Source: Pseudomonas sp. UBA6562 (GTDB lineage Bacteria > Pseudomonadota > Gammaproteobacteria > Pseudomonadales > Pseudomonadaceae). From it: a DNA stretch of 64,000 nucleotides. A model generated the notes under the pieces. That model did not search any database. It saw nothing but the letters and a program-made list of their open reading frames with translations, and was not told the origin of the DNA. The translations under genes and the position numbers were made by a program. Positions 18,046 to 26,695 of the stretch are shown in pieces (position 1 is the first letter of the stretch; each line of letters begins with the position of its first letter). Location: positions 603,667 to 667,666 of the forward strand of contig NZ_DJJS01000008.1 of assembly GCF_002434265.1 (NCBI RefSeq), in the 5' to 3' direction.

Positions 18046-19587
18046 GTGGCCGCTAAGAGCGTAATACCGACTAAGCGTAAATCGAATCAAGATCAGCTTG
18101 TTCTTTTTATACATGGCTTATCAGGGTCAAGTGGAACTTGGGACACCATGCTGCAAGTCCTAGTACAATGTACCGAACTAAGCCACATCGCTTATGATTG
18201 TTACACTTATCCGACCTCTTTAATCAGGCTCCCTTTTGGCAAAAAAATGCCGAGTGTGCAAGAAATCGCACATGGATTAAAAAGCTTTATCGAAGGACAC
18301 TACCCTGAAAAAAAACATATAATACTTGTAGCTCACAGCTTAGGCGGATTGATATCGAGACATTTTATTCTCGAGTCTCTGAAATCCAAGCATGAGCACA
18401 GAATTGCCGGCCTCATTCTATACGCTTCACCACTTTCCGGCTCGGGCTGGGCATTTGCATCGAAGTTCTCATGGAAGCATGCTCACCTACAACAGCTGAA
18501 ATTTAAGTCTGACTTCCTAAGTGGAATGAACAATGACTGGATAATGATGCAAGTTGAAACGAAAATTAAAACCTTTCACGTTGTAGCTGGCATAGATGCA
18601 ATTGTTTCCCCTGAAAGCACCCTCCCTTATATCGGCCAGAAAAACAACGCAACTATAATTGGTGAAGGCCATATAAACATCACCAAACCTACCAGCCTTG
18701 AAGACCTCCGTTTCGTTTACCTAAAAAACTTTTTAGTGAACACACTAAGGAAGAACGAAAATATCGCAACACCCACAAAACCCCAATTAGATACCGCCAA
18801 CACGTGCAATGACGTCCTTTTCGATTTTTACACAAACTCTGTTGAACGTTTTTATCATGAGAGGAAAGAGGACTCCGTGTCAGCCACCGCCGCGCAGTCT
18901 TCCAATCTCTGGATCTCAGGCCCACCTGGTATTGGGAAAACGGCGGTATTAAGACGACTAACCTTGATGTCTGGTTGGACGTTACAGCATGTAATACTTG
19001 ATAGCTATAGAGACCTATCAGCTCTTGAGCTGATGAGGGAGATATGCAATTTATTGTTAGATAGATGCGGTATCGAGACTATACTTCCAAAAGATTCCAC
19101 GCAACAGACTGTGCTTAACGAATTCAGGAAGGCTATCTGTCGACTCTTATCTAACAAACCACTTGCAATTTTGATTGAAGAAATCCCACTATCAAGCGGT
19201 CATGAATACTCTAAATTCTTGAATCTTTGCTATCAGCTAACTCTATTAACAGAGAGCCTGAATGATCAGAGCAGAGTTATTTGGCTATATTCATCAATCT
19301 GCAATCCTAAATTCGACATCAAATCTGGCCACCCCAAAATATATGAAAAAATCCAATTTATAGAGTTCGACCCCTGGCATTCTGACGATATAAAATCTCT
19401 CATAGACTTAATAACTAAAACGCTACCAATACAAGTGAGCGATGAGGATCTCAGAATGATCGTGCAAGACAGCAAAGGAATTCCGCGATATGTGAAAATG
19501 CTATTTAGGAGAGCGCGCAACGAGGTCGGCTCTCAAAAAGAATTTTCTGAAATATCGTCGTCTGTTCAACAGGATTTGGCATTATGA
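18046..19587 (+). CDS. Alpha/beta hydrolase fused to a P-loop (STAND/AAA-like) NTPase
   Basis: A 513-residue two-domain protein. Residues 15-230 are an alpha/beta hydrolase: strand LVLFIHGLSGSSGTW with the HG oxyanion motif, nucleophile elbow VAHSLGGL (Ser98), an Asp in AGIDAIVSPE and His209 in GEGHINI, so a full lipase/esterase-type triad is present. Residues 260-500 are a P-loop NTPase: Walker A GPPGIGKT (292-299) and a Walker B-like LAILIEEIP (373-381). There is no signal peptide. The GTG start has AGGGA 7 bases upstream. Its last 4 bases overlap the next gene (ATGA), so the two products are made together. The layout of an enzymatic effector joined to a signalling NTPase is typical of defence proteins; this exact pair is not one I recognise. 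Confidence 0.85.
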   Translation: MAAKSVIPTKRKSNQDQLVLFIHGLSGSSGTWDTMLQVLVQCTELSHIAYDCYTYPTSLIRLPFGKKMPSVQEIAHGLKSFIEGHYPEKKHIILVAHSLGGLISRHFILESLKSKHEHRIAGLILYASPLSGSGWAFASKFSWKHAHLQQLKFKSDFLSGMNNDWIMMQVETKIKTFHVVAGIDAIVSPESTLPYIGQKNNATIIGEGHINITKPTSLEDLRFVYLKNFLVNTLRKNENIATPTKPQLDTANTCNDVLFDFYTNSVERFYHERKEDSVSATAAQSSNLWISGPPGIGKTAVLRRLTLMSGWTLQHVILDSYRDLSALELMREICNLLLDRCGIETILPKDSTQQTVLNEFRKAICRLLSNKPLAILIEEIPLSSGHEYSKFLNLCYQLTLLTESLNDQSRVIWLYSSICNPKFDIKSGHPKIYEKIQFIEFDPWHSDDIKSLIDLITKTLPIQVSDEDLRMIVQDSKGIPRYVKMLFRRARNEVGSQKEFSEISSSVQQDLAL

Positions 19588-22133
19588 GAACACGTAACTT
19601 GCGACCTTGCACAATTATTCCGGACTGCTTATATGTGGAACGCGCTGCGGATAGGCAACTGCGAACCGTCATTGACGACATGGGACGTCCCGCATACATA
19701 TTAGTGTCTCGACAGATGGGCAAAACGAATTTACTCATCAATATGAAGCGTCAGAGAACCGATGACATAGTACTTTATCTTGATCTATCGAATCGTTTTG
19801 ACTCCGCGAAAAAGTGGTTCCGAAATGTAGTCGACTCACTAATCGACTCCTTCCCACAATATTTCGAAAACTGTGAAGATAAAGTCCAAGTGCAGCGTGC
19901 AAGCTCAGGCTTTGAGCCGAATGTCGAGTTTGATCGACATCTCAGACTGCTACTCAGATCCTGTGATAAGCGAGTTGTCATTGTCCTCGACGAAATCGAC
20001 TCCCTCGTTGGGTGCAACTATTCCGATATTGTCCTTGCTCAGATTCGGAGCATGTATTTTTCCAGAGCAAACCATGTTGAGTATACCCGCCTCACCTATG
20101 TCTTATCTGGGGTAGCAGAACCTTCCGATTTGATTCGCGACAAGAATATCTCACCATTCAATATTGGCGAGAAAATTTACCTTGAGGATTTTAATCGAGC
20201 AGAATTCGATGCATTTATTACAAAAGCCGGACTCGAATTTCCGCAAGATGTTATTGACAAAATATTCAGCTGGACAAACGGAAACCCGAGGATAACCTGG
20301 GATCTTTGCAGCGAAATTGAAGACCGGCTTCTAAACGGGGAACTGATTGACACCACCACCGTTGATAAAGTCGTCGACAAAATCTACCTAACTGAGCTCG
20401 ATCGGGCGCCAATTGATCACATTAGAAATTTAGTTGAAGCAGACACGCACATTCGCAACGCCATAGTTGCCATACGATATTCTAAATGTGAAGCATTAGA
20501 CGACAAAATTAAAAGCAAACTTTATCTTGCGGGGATAACTAAGCCCGTAGATTTCGGAAAACTAAAAATCAAGAATAGAGTAATTGATGAAGCTTTGTCT
20601 GACCGATGGATCGAGCAGATATCTAGCGCTGAAAAATCAATTTTGATTCTCGCTAATGAAGCATACAACTCCGGTAACTACGAACAGTCAATCCAGTACT
20701 ATGAAGAGGCTCTTGGAGACACAAACAACCCATCAACTGTAAGTGATATAGCCCGATTAGAACTAGGCCTAGCCTACTTATGGACAAAACAAAGCTCTAA
20801 AGCAATTGCGCAATTCACTATCGTAGACCAAAGCTCAACCGATCTCAAAGTAATTCAATTGAGTAAGCTTCACATCGGCACGGCTTACATTAGCGCCCAG
20901 AACTATACTGAAAGTATTCCTTCACTACAACAGGCTGCATCTGGCGTGGATCACACCACAGCCGTTAATGCAAAATTAAACTTGCTCGTTGCCTATTTAA
21001 AGTCTGGAACGGAAGAAAATCTTGGGATTGCTGAAAACCTCTCAGAAGAGTTAGTCAAAACTCTTGAAGAAAAAGCAAATGACCGCTTAGACGTGTCACT
21101 AGCGACCGCACTTTACCATCAGTCGACCATTTACGAAGCTTTAAAAAACCCATCTAAAACATTGGCCTGCATTGAAAGTGCACTATCGCACGCGCCTATA
21201 CCATTGAAGCCATTCCTGCTGTTAGCGAAAATAGAAAAACACCAAGACAACAGCAAAAACTGCGAAACGCTTACAGAGTTCGTAACGCTAATCAGTGAAA
21301 ATACAATCCCCCTTTCGGAGGTTTCGGATTCTGTTCTAGGCCTGAGTAAGTCAACGCTCGCGAAAGGCCTGCATCGCATATCTGAACTGAGTGATCCTCT
21401 AGGGTTTGATAATTTCCTCAGCATCATAAAATCAAAATACTTCCGACCCAGCTTCAGCAAATTTAACATCATAATCAATCTTGCGGAAGAGACGACTACA
21501 AGCGATCCAGATTTAGCGTTCGAATTACTGGTCAAGTGCGCCCAACATTATTCAGACGCAACAACGCCGATTGAGAGCACAATTAAGCTTTATAGAAATC
21601 TGGCCACCTATAGTTGCTACAAACCAGATGATCAATGGAGCATGAATTATTTAAGGCTATTGGGACAGAGCTGCCCTGAGGAGTTGATTGCTGGCGATGA
21701 CATCACCGCAACAGTTGGAATTATTGTTCAACTCTGGACTCGTGGAGACGTAAACATTGGCGAGTCTCTCACTATATGGAAAAAGTTTGAAGAAAAATCC
21801 CTTCAAACCGACCCAACTCAATCGGCCGCTCTGCTCTTTTTAACAATGCTACATGAGAAAAATAAAGACACAGCTTACGAGTACGGAACTAAATTCATAA
21901 AAACCGTTTCATCAGTCGACGAAGAAAACACCTCGCAAATCTGGGGACCATTGAAGAAACAAGCCGAGCAAATAATTACTTCTTACGAGACATCTAGACT
22001 GAAGAATATAGGCAGAAATTCAAAAGTGCTTGTTCAATATTCCAACTCTGAACGTGTTGAAAAAAAATACAAATACGTCGAAGACGACATCAAAACCAAG
22101 AAATGCGCTTTGATTGAAGTGACAGTCTACTAA
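19584..22133 (+). CDS. AAA-like ATPase with C-terminal TPR-type helical repeats
   Basis: An 849-residue protein. The N-terminus CLYVERAADRQLRTVI followed by ILVSRQMGKTNLL (Walker A, Lys47) and RVVIVLDEIDSLV (Walker B, Asp136-Glu137) is the pattern of the AAA-like domain family PF14516, which in other bacteria is joined to sensor or effector modules. WTNGNPRITWDLCSEI near residue 235 is the usual lid region. From about residue 345 the chain is all helical, with TPR-like units (SILILANEAYNSGNYEQSIQ; LGLAYLWTKQSSKAIAQFT; LHIGTAYISAQNYTESIPS). Start overlaps the upstream stop by 4 bases. Very A/T-rich for this genome. A likely sensor or scaffold for the upstream hydrolase-NTPase; that role is inferred. 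Confidence 0.85.
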   Translation: MRTRNLRPCTIIPDCLYVERAADRQLRTVIDDMGRPAYILVSRQMGKTNLLINMKRQRTDDIVLYLDLSNRFDSAKKWFRNVVDSLIDSFPQYFENCEDKVQVQRASSGFEPNVEFDRHLRLLLRSCDKRVVIVLDEIDSLVGCNYSDIVLAQIRSMYFSRANHVEYTRLTYVLSGVAEPSDLIRDKNISPFNIGEKIYLEDFNRAEFDAFITKAGLEFPQDVIDKIFSWTNGNPRITWDLCSEIEDRLLNGELIDTTTVDKVVDKIYLTELDRAPIDHIRNLVEADTHIRNAIVAIRYSKCEALDDKIKSKLYLAGITKPVDFGKLKIKNRVIDEALSDRWIEQISSAEKSILILANEAYNSGNYEQSIQYYEEALGDTNNPSTVSDIARLELGLAYLWTKQSSKAIAQFTIVDQSSTDLKVIQLSKLHIGTAYISAQNYTESIPSLQQAASGVDHTTAVNAKLNLLVAYLKSGTEENLGIAENLSEELVKTLEEKANDRLDVSLATALYHQSTIYEALKNPSKTLACIESALSHAPIPLKPFLLLAKIEKHQDNSKNCETLTEFVTLISENTIPLSEVSDSVLGLSKSTLAKGLHRISELSDPLGFDNFLSIIKSKYFRPSFSKFNIIINLAEETTTSDPDLAFELLVKCAQHYSDATTPIESTIKLYRNLATYSCYKPDDQWSMNYLRLLGQSCPEELIAGDDITATVGIIVQLWTRGDVNIGESLTIWKKFEEKSLQTDPTQSAALLFLTMLHEKNKDTAYEYGTKFIKTVSSVDEENTSQIWGPLKKQAEQIITSYETSRLKNIGRNSKVLVQYSNSERVEKKYKYVEDDIKTKKCALIEVTVY

Positions 22134-22199
22134 GACTAGCATCATTGATGCAGAGTGGAATGGCTATACAACCAACTCTACTCTGCATTTCACTCTTAT

Positions 22200-22568
22200 C
22201 TACCGGGCAGGAAGCCGGCCAGCTCCAAACGGCATCCGGATGGCCAATGAATGAGTGCACCACCGATACAAACCCGAACCACCGGTAGACGGTTTATTTT
22301 GCCCTTGGAGACGAGCTTCGCGGGCCAGCCAACCCTCTACTTCGTCAGAGCCGTACTCGGTTTTCTGTTCTTTCAGCAGCTTGTGGTTTCCACTTTTAGT
22401 CTCAATGATCTCGCCGTTGTGGGAATTCTTGTACTGCTTGACCTGACGTGCGCGACGCGGGAACTTCTCGACAACAGCAGGGACTGAGGCATGACGGCCG
22501 GCCTGAGGATCCAACATGTTGATCACATCACGAAGGCTGCAGCCGTACTCGGCCAGCAGGTCACGCAG
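22200..22568 (-). pseudogene. MvaT/H-NS-like silencer fragment, 5' truncated
   Basis: The reading LRDLLAEYGCSLRDVINMLD, then PRRARQVKQYKNSHNGEIIE and GNHKLLKEQKTEYGSDEVEG, is the end of the oligomerisation region plus the C-terminal DNA-binding domain of an MvaT-type xenogeneic silencer. The first 45 or so residues are missing: the frame is cut at 22568 where it meets IS66 tnpB sequence. The 3' end also runs about 35 codons past the normal stop. Such silencers are often carried on plasmids and integrative elements. Confidence 0.8.
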
Positions 22569-22569
22569 T

Positions 22570-22756
22570 TACGTTCCTAATACAAGATCTTCACGCGGTT
22601 ACGGGACTTGTTTAGGAATACGAAAAGTACCGAATCGAATACCTCCACTTTTATGTCCAGCTCCACCAGCGTGGTGAGGCCGTCGATAAATTTTCGGAAG
22701 TCCACCGGCTTGGGATAGAGGTACAATTTTTCGACTTTAGCGTCGGGTCGCATCAT
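22570..22756 (-). mobile_element. IS66-family tnpB remnant
   Basis: The frame from MMRPDAKVEKLYLYPKPVDF to LFVFLNKSRNRVKILY is the N-terminal half of IS66 TnpB. A TAG replaces the Trp codon after KILY (22577-22579), ERN follows, and the sequence then jumps into the mvaT fragment. The rest of the IS66 element (tnpC) is not present, so this is a dead scar. The 230 bases upstream hold no gene I can recognise. Confidence 0.85.
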
Positions 22757-23032
22757 GGTGTGCCGGCTCCAGAAAGAAATTGGGAGCGCAGCATCGGGCA
22801 CCAGCGAAGCGCTTTGAAGGTGGGGTTCATGGAGCCCTTACTATCCAACAACTCGTGCGCGCGTTTCATCTTTGGCCATGCAGAGACATTCGACGTCGGA
22901 ATCATCATCAATGGCAACCCAAAGGGTGAACCGGCCATTGAAGCGGTCTCTGTTACGACACCGGCCATTGCCCAGCCCTGATCACCCTACGTCGCGGTCT
23001 GCGGAACGCAAGGGAAGTGGCACCTCTTCACG

Positions 23033-24910
23033 CTACTGTTGCGCGAAACTTTGTGCCAGGAATCTGAGCACGGCATGCAGGTTTTCTAGGCCTTGCGGTG
23101 AGAATATATCCAGGCCTGTCTGCGCCTTATAGTAGTGCTCTGCCAAGAACAAGCCATATTGGTCTTTTTTCGGCGGACTGGATAATTCCATCTTCCTTTG
23201 CGCCAGTTCAAAGCTTTCGTGCCCCAGGAGGGCTTCCAGGGCCATGCTGGCGTAAGAGGCGTCGATGTCTGCGAGCGTAATGACGACGTCCTCAGGCAGC
23301 AGCCACTTTGCCCTATATCGATCGCGCGCCTCTCGCCCGGCTTTATCGTCATCCAACAGGACGATAAACTTCTCGCCTCGGCCCATCAGCAGGCTAATTA
23401 AATTGCCGGAGGAGGTTGAGCCTACGCCTGGGACGATATTGAAATTCAAAGCGCAGTCGCAACTGGTGGAGGCGGCCATTAACGCGTAGTAGTCTGAGAT
23501 CCCTTCCACAATGACACAGGGCGAGGTGCCGACAATCTGGGGCACAACGTACTGGAGCCTCTCAATGACTGGCTGAAAGTGATGACTTCGGCTTGGATAA
23601 CTGTCTAAAAATTGCTTGTATTTGATAGCGGCAATTTTAGCTGGCAAGAACTCAAGGTCATATCCGTCCGCATCGTCATGCTTCGCGGCACGATTCTCTA
23701 CAATGTACGCTCCAGCTAGCCACCTCGGATCTACCATATGATGACTGTGAGTAGAGTAGATAATCTTGTCGCCGTTCTCGATCATTTTTTCGAAGAACGT
23801 CAGCAACTCTACCTGGGCACGAGCGTGCAGGTTGGCCGCAGGCTCGTCGAATACATAAATCGTTTTGCGCTTACAGCCCTCCAGCTTGAAGCGCGTCAAC
23901 AGCAAGAACGTGAAGAACCACCTGAACCCGATTGAGCGTTCACTGATCTTGTAGTCAGAATCGCCATTGCTGACAGCAAAAGACACCATGGCAGTAGGTC
24001 GGTCAGCGCCCGTGACAGACCACTGCAATTCAACCCGTTTGGCGGTCGTCTCGCGCGAAAAGACCCGCCGCCAACCACCAATCACCTCGGTGGTCAGCGC
24101 TTGAGAAACTTTTTTAAAGACGGCATCGATCTGCCCTTTTTCATGGCTTCGATAGAACGTATCGAGCCATTGGGGCCCATTTCTTTCGCGATACTGGGCG
24201 ATGCGCTTGTTGATATGCTCGTCTACGTCATGCTCAGCGTAGGCAAAGATCTTCTCTACGATCTCTCGATAATGCCTCTGCTCATAGCTCTCTCCCGCAA
24301 ACGGTGCCAGCTCAATTTCTTCAGGCACGTTAATCAGGAACGTCGGGAAATACGCAACTGTGGGAACGCCCTCCACCACCAATTCGGCGATGAGTTCCCA
24401 AAGATTCTGTTGTGGATCATCCGGCTGCGCATAAGGCTCAAAGCTTAATGCCCCTGGCATCCTGACGTTAAACTCCAACCCCAGGCTACCCGAGCTCTCA
24501 CCTTTTGGGTCATTAGCGAAGCTGATCTCTTTAGCAATTCGAAACTTCTTGCGTAGAGCTTCGACATCAACCTCAAGTCCTGCAAGCTCAACAAGTTGCT
24601 TGATCGCCAACACTTCGGTGTCGTCCAGCTTCACCGTGGCGGCTACGGAAACCGTGCCCTTGAATGAGCCCTTCTGGCTGGCAGGAATGAAGGTAAATTC
24701 TTCGTTGTTCTCGGGGCTGAATGTATAAAGGCTCGAAACCGATTGGTCACTGCTCACAAATTGCGAAATCGCTTCAAGAATGGTCGTCTTACCACTCTCG
24801 TTCAATCCAATGAGCATAACGATCGGCGTGTCGCTTCGCCCTGAGAGCTCTATGCTCGTACTGACAATGCCCTTGTAGTTCTTAATCTCAAAATCGAGGA
24901 TTTTCGACAT
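23033..24910 (-). CDS. OLD-family ATP-dependent nuclease (AAA ATPase + TOPRIM)
   Basis: A 625-residue overcoming-lysogeny-defect-type protein. The N-terminal ABC-like ATPase has FEIKNYKGI, Walker A GLNESGKTTILEAI, signature-like ISERSIGFRWFF and Walker B KTIYVFDEPAANLHARAQ with a STHSHHMV switch His. The C-terminal TOPRIM has the Glu in CVIVEGISDYYAL and the acidic FIVLLDDDKAGREARDRY. Such proteins cleave or nick DNA under nucleotide control and occur in defence systems such as Gabija, but the partner helicase GajB is not found here. ATG at 24910 is chosen; a TTG 6 bases upstream is possible. It is divergent from the 25141 cassette. Confidence 0.88.
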   Translation of the reverse strand: MSKILDFEIKNYKGIVSTSIELSGRSDTPIVMLIGLNESGKTTILEAISQFVSSDQSVSSLYTFSPENNEEFTFIPASQKGSFKGTVSVAATVKLDDTEVLAIKQLVELAGLEVDVEALRKKFRIAKEISFANDPKGESSGSLGLEFNVRMPGALSFEPYAQPDDPQQNLWELIAELVVEGVPTVAYFPTFLINVPEEIELAPFAGESYEQRHYREIVEKIFAYAEHDVDEHINKRIAQYRERNGPQWLDTFYRSHEKGQIDAVFKKVSQALTTEVIGGWRRVFSRETTAKRVELQWSVTGADRPTAMVSFAVSNGDSDYKISERSIGFRWFFTFLLLTRFKLEGCKRKTIYVFDEPAANLHARAQVELLTFFEKMIENGDKIIYSTHSHHMVDPRWLAGAYIVENRAAKHDDADGYDLEFLPAKIAAIKYKQFLDSYPSRSHHFQPVIERLQYVVPQIVGTSPCVIVEGISDYYALMAASTSCDCALNFNIVPGVGSTSSGNLISLLMGRGEKFIVLLDDDKAGREARDRYRAKWLLPEDVVITLADIDASYASMALEALLGHESFELAQRKMELSSPPKKDQYGLFLAEHYYKAQTGLDIFSPQGLENLHAVLRFLAQSFAQQ

Positions 24911-25037
24911 CGACAAACACTACCCTGTGTTAGCACGAACTGAGCCAGGCCAGCTTAAACGCTTAACTTGGCATGCATGAGCCCTACGGATCTTCAACCG
25001 CCCCGGTTACCTATTGGCAAATTGGATCTGGCAGGGT

Positions 25038-25055
25038 TAGAGTGCTGGCACTCTA
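25038..25055. promoter_or_regulatory. Palindromic operator candidate between OLD gene and QueC cassette
   Basis: TAGAGTGC, TG, GCACTCTA is an 18-base perfect inverted repeat with 8-base arms. It lies in the 230-base divergent region, 86 bases before the 25141 start and 128 bases from the OLD start. Two-fold symmetry with a 2-base centre suits a dimeric repressor. No regulator gene is adjacent. Confidence 0.5.
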
Positions 25056-25140
25056 GCATCAGTCAAACCGCTGTCAACAGCTCTTGGTTTGCAGGCAAGC
25101 TAGCGCTGCGTAGGTTCACATATGGATATTGGGGAACGTA

Positions 25141-25482
25141 ATGTCAGGTTCAGACGGCAAGCTATTCAGGGACTACACAGCGGGAGCTCCCACCGAGACG
25201 GCCTGTGACAGGCTCTACCTACAGACTCACTTGGCGTCTCCGAAGCCCGAAGTCGTTGAGCAGATCACCGTCGGCGACATCCTCCAGATGACAGTGGGCC
25301 TTGCAGGCAGTGAGCTTTCAGCGCTTGCCGTCTGGAATGGTCATGTTGCAGGCGGCATTGCGTCCCCGAAAGCGATCCGGCTGATCACCTGCATCCAGAA
25401 CGGCACGAACTACGTAGCTCTTGTCACGGCCAAAATTGGCGGGCAAGTGGCGCTCAAGATCTCACCGGTCAAGCAGGAGTGA
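25141..25482 (+). CDS. Small beta-rich protein, first gene of the QueC cassette (possibly HIRAN-like)
   Basis: A 113-residue soluble protein. The segment VEQITVGDILQMTVGLAG, then ALAVWNGHVAGGIASPKAIRL and a C-terminal GTNYVALVTAKIGGQVAL, follows the rhythm of HIRAN domains (G-D-x-L ... A-x-V ... G-x-I ... G-x-x-Y-x-A-x-V), which bind DNA ends or damaged DNA. This is a weak, by-eye likeness; no catalytic residue is seen. The ATG at 25141 has GGGGAA 6 bases upstream. The next start is 4 bases after its stop, so it belongs to the operon. Confidence 0.7.
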   Translation: MSGSDGKLFRDYTAGAPTETACDRLYLQTHLASPKPEVVEQITVGDILQMTVGLAGSELSALAVWNGHVAGGIASPKAIRLITCIQNGTNYVALVTAKIGGQVALKISPVKQE

Positions 25483-25486
25483 CCTG

Positions 25487-26695
25487 ATGATCAACATAGC
25501 CGGTGGTGTTTATTACGAGCAGTGCATGTGCCCCACGTGGCAGGAGCTGTTTGGCTCGGGCGGGCGAGCCGCTACGGCGATCGCGCGCCTGGGAGGGACG
25601 GTCAGCCTCGCGACCTATACAGACAACATGGCGGGGTCGGTGCTTCGCCTGAGAGCGGCGTTGGAGGGGTTCTCTCTGGAACCCCATCCCATTGATCGCA
25701 GTCTGCAATTCCGCTACACCCACGGATTGTCAAAGCCTACAGTTGACCCTATCCCGAAGAGCCAGCAAAGCCTGCAAGTCACGGCTAGGAATGTCGTGCG
25801 CTTCGGCTTTCTGGAGGGTGACTGCATCGTCGATGCTTACCAGGCGGTTTACGACCCTCAAAGTTCAAGCAACCCAGCGCCGTTCCATGAGAATGGCTCC
25901 AAAGCTGAACGGTTGGCACTCATCCTGAACAGAAGTGAGGCGCAGGCGCTGCATGGCAGCAGCACCTTAAGCACAGCTGATCTGGCGCGCGCCTTATCCA
26001 AGTCCCAGCATGCCGAAATCGTCATCATCAAGATGGGCCCAGCCGGTGCGCTCCTGTTCCATGACGATCGCATCCACACCATCCCCTCTTTCGTGACGCC
26101 AAAGGTCTGGAAGGTGGGCTCAGGTGACGTGTTCGTCGCTACCTTTGCGTATTTCTGGCTTGAGGAGACGCTGACTCCACTGGAAGCGGCGACACTCGCA
26201 TCACGTGCTACCGCCTTCTATTGTGAATCGCAGGGCTTCGCTTCAAAAGCCGGACTCAGCACTTACACCCCAAGTGCAGCCAGCATGCCTAAAAAGTCGA
26301 GGGGCGGCAGAGCGCCCCTGGTATATCTGGCAGGCCCCTTCTTCTCGCTGTCCCAGCTTTGGCTCGTTGAAGAAGCGCGCGGCCAGCTTCTGGAGATGGG
26401 GCTGAACGTATTCTCCCCGGTGCACGACGTGGGCCATGGGCCGGCAGAGGATGTCGTGCACAAGGATATTGAAGCCATTCACGCATGCGACCTGATGCTT
26501 GCGATCGGTGACGGCCTCGACGCGGGCACGATCTACGAGATTGGCTACGCACGAGCACTCAAGAAGCCCGTCATCATGTACGTGGAAAATGAGTCGGAGG
26601 AAGATCAAAAAATGATGGCCGGCTCAGGCTGCACCATTACGGACGATTTCGTGACAGCCATTTACCAAACCGCCTGGAAGGCAGCAGAACTATGA
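25487..26695 (+). CDS. PfkB-like sugar/nucleoside kinase fused to nucleoside 2-deoxyribosyltransferase-like domain
   Basis: A 402-residue fusion. Residues 1-265 resemble a PfkB (ribokinase-family) kinase: GSGGRAATAIARLGG near residue 25, ILNRSEAQAL, VIIKMGPAGALLF and the catalytic-Asp motif KVGSGDVFVATFAYFW near residue 208. Residues 275-400 are a nucleoside 2-deoxyribosyltransferase fold: VYLAGPFFSLSQLWLVEEAR, FSPVHDVG, the Asp in HKDIEAIHACDLMLAI, and DGLDAGTIYEIGYARALKKP with the family Glu. Together they could recognise, phosphorylate and swap or remove the base of a nucleoside. AGGAG is 7 bases upstream, and the stop overlaps the QueC-like start by 4 bases (ATGA). Confidence 0.85.
   Translation: MINIAGGVYYEQCMCPTWQELFGSGGRAATAIARLGGTVSLATYTDNMAGSVLRLRAALEGFSLEPHPIDRSLQFRYTHGLSKPTVDPIPKSQQSLQVTARNVVRFGFLEGDCIVDAYQAVYDPQSSSNPAPFHENGSKAERLALILNRSEAQALHGSSTLSTADLARALSKSQHAEIVIIKMGPAGALLFHDDRIHTIPSFVTPKVWKVGSGDVFVATFAYFWLEETLTPLEAATLASRATAFYCESQGFASKAGLSTYTPSAASMPKKSRGGRAPLVYLAGPFFSLSQLWLVEEARGQLLEMGLNVFSPVHDVGHGPAEDVVHKDIEAIHACDLMLAIGDGLDAGTIYEIGYARALKKPVIMYVENESEEDQKMMAGSGCTITDDFVTAIYQTAWKAAEL

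Noticed and set aside
22757..23032. Possible IS66 tnpA or other gene upstream of the tnpB remnant
   Set aside because: Several short frames exist but none reads as a known transposase part or has a proper start.
23033..24910. Complete Gabija system
   Set aside because: Only a GajA-like OLD protein is present; no UvrD-like GajB was found on either side.
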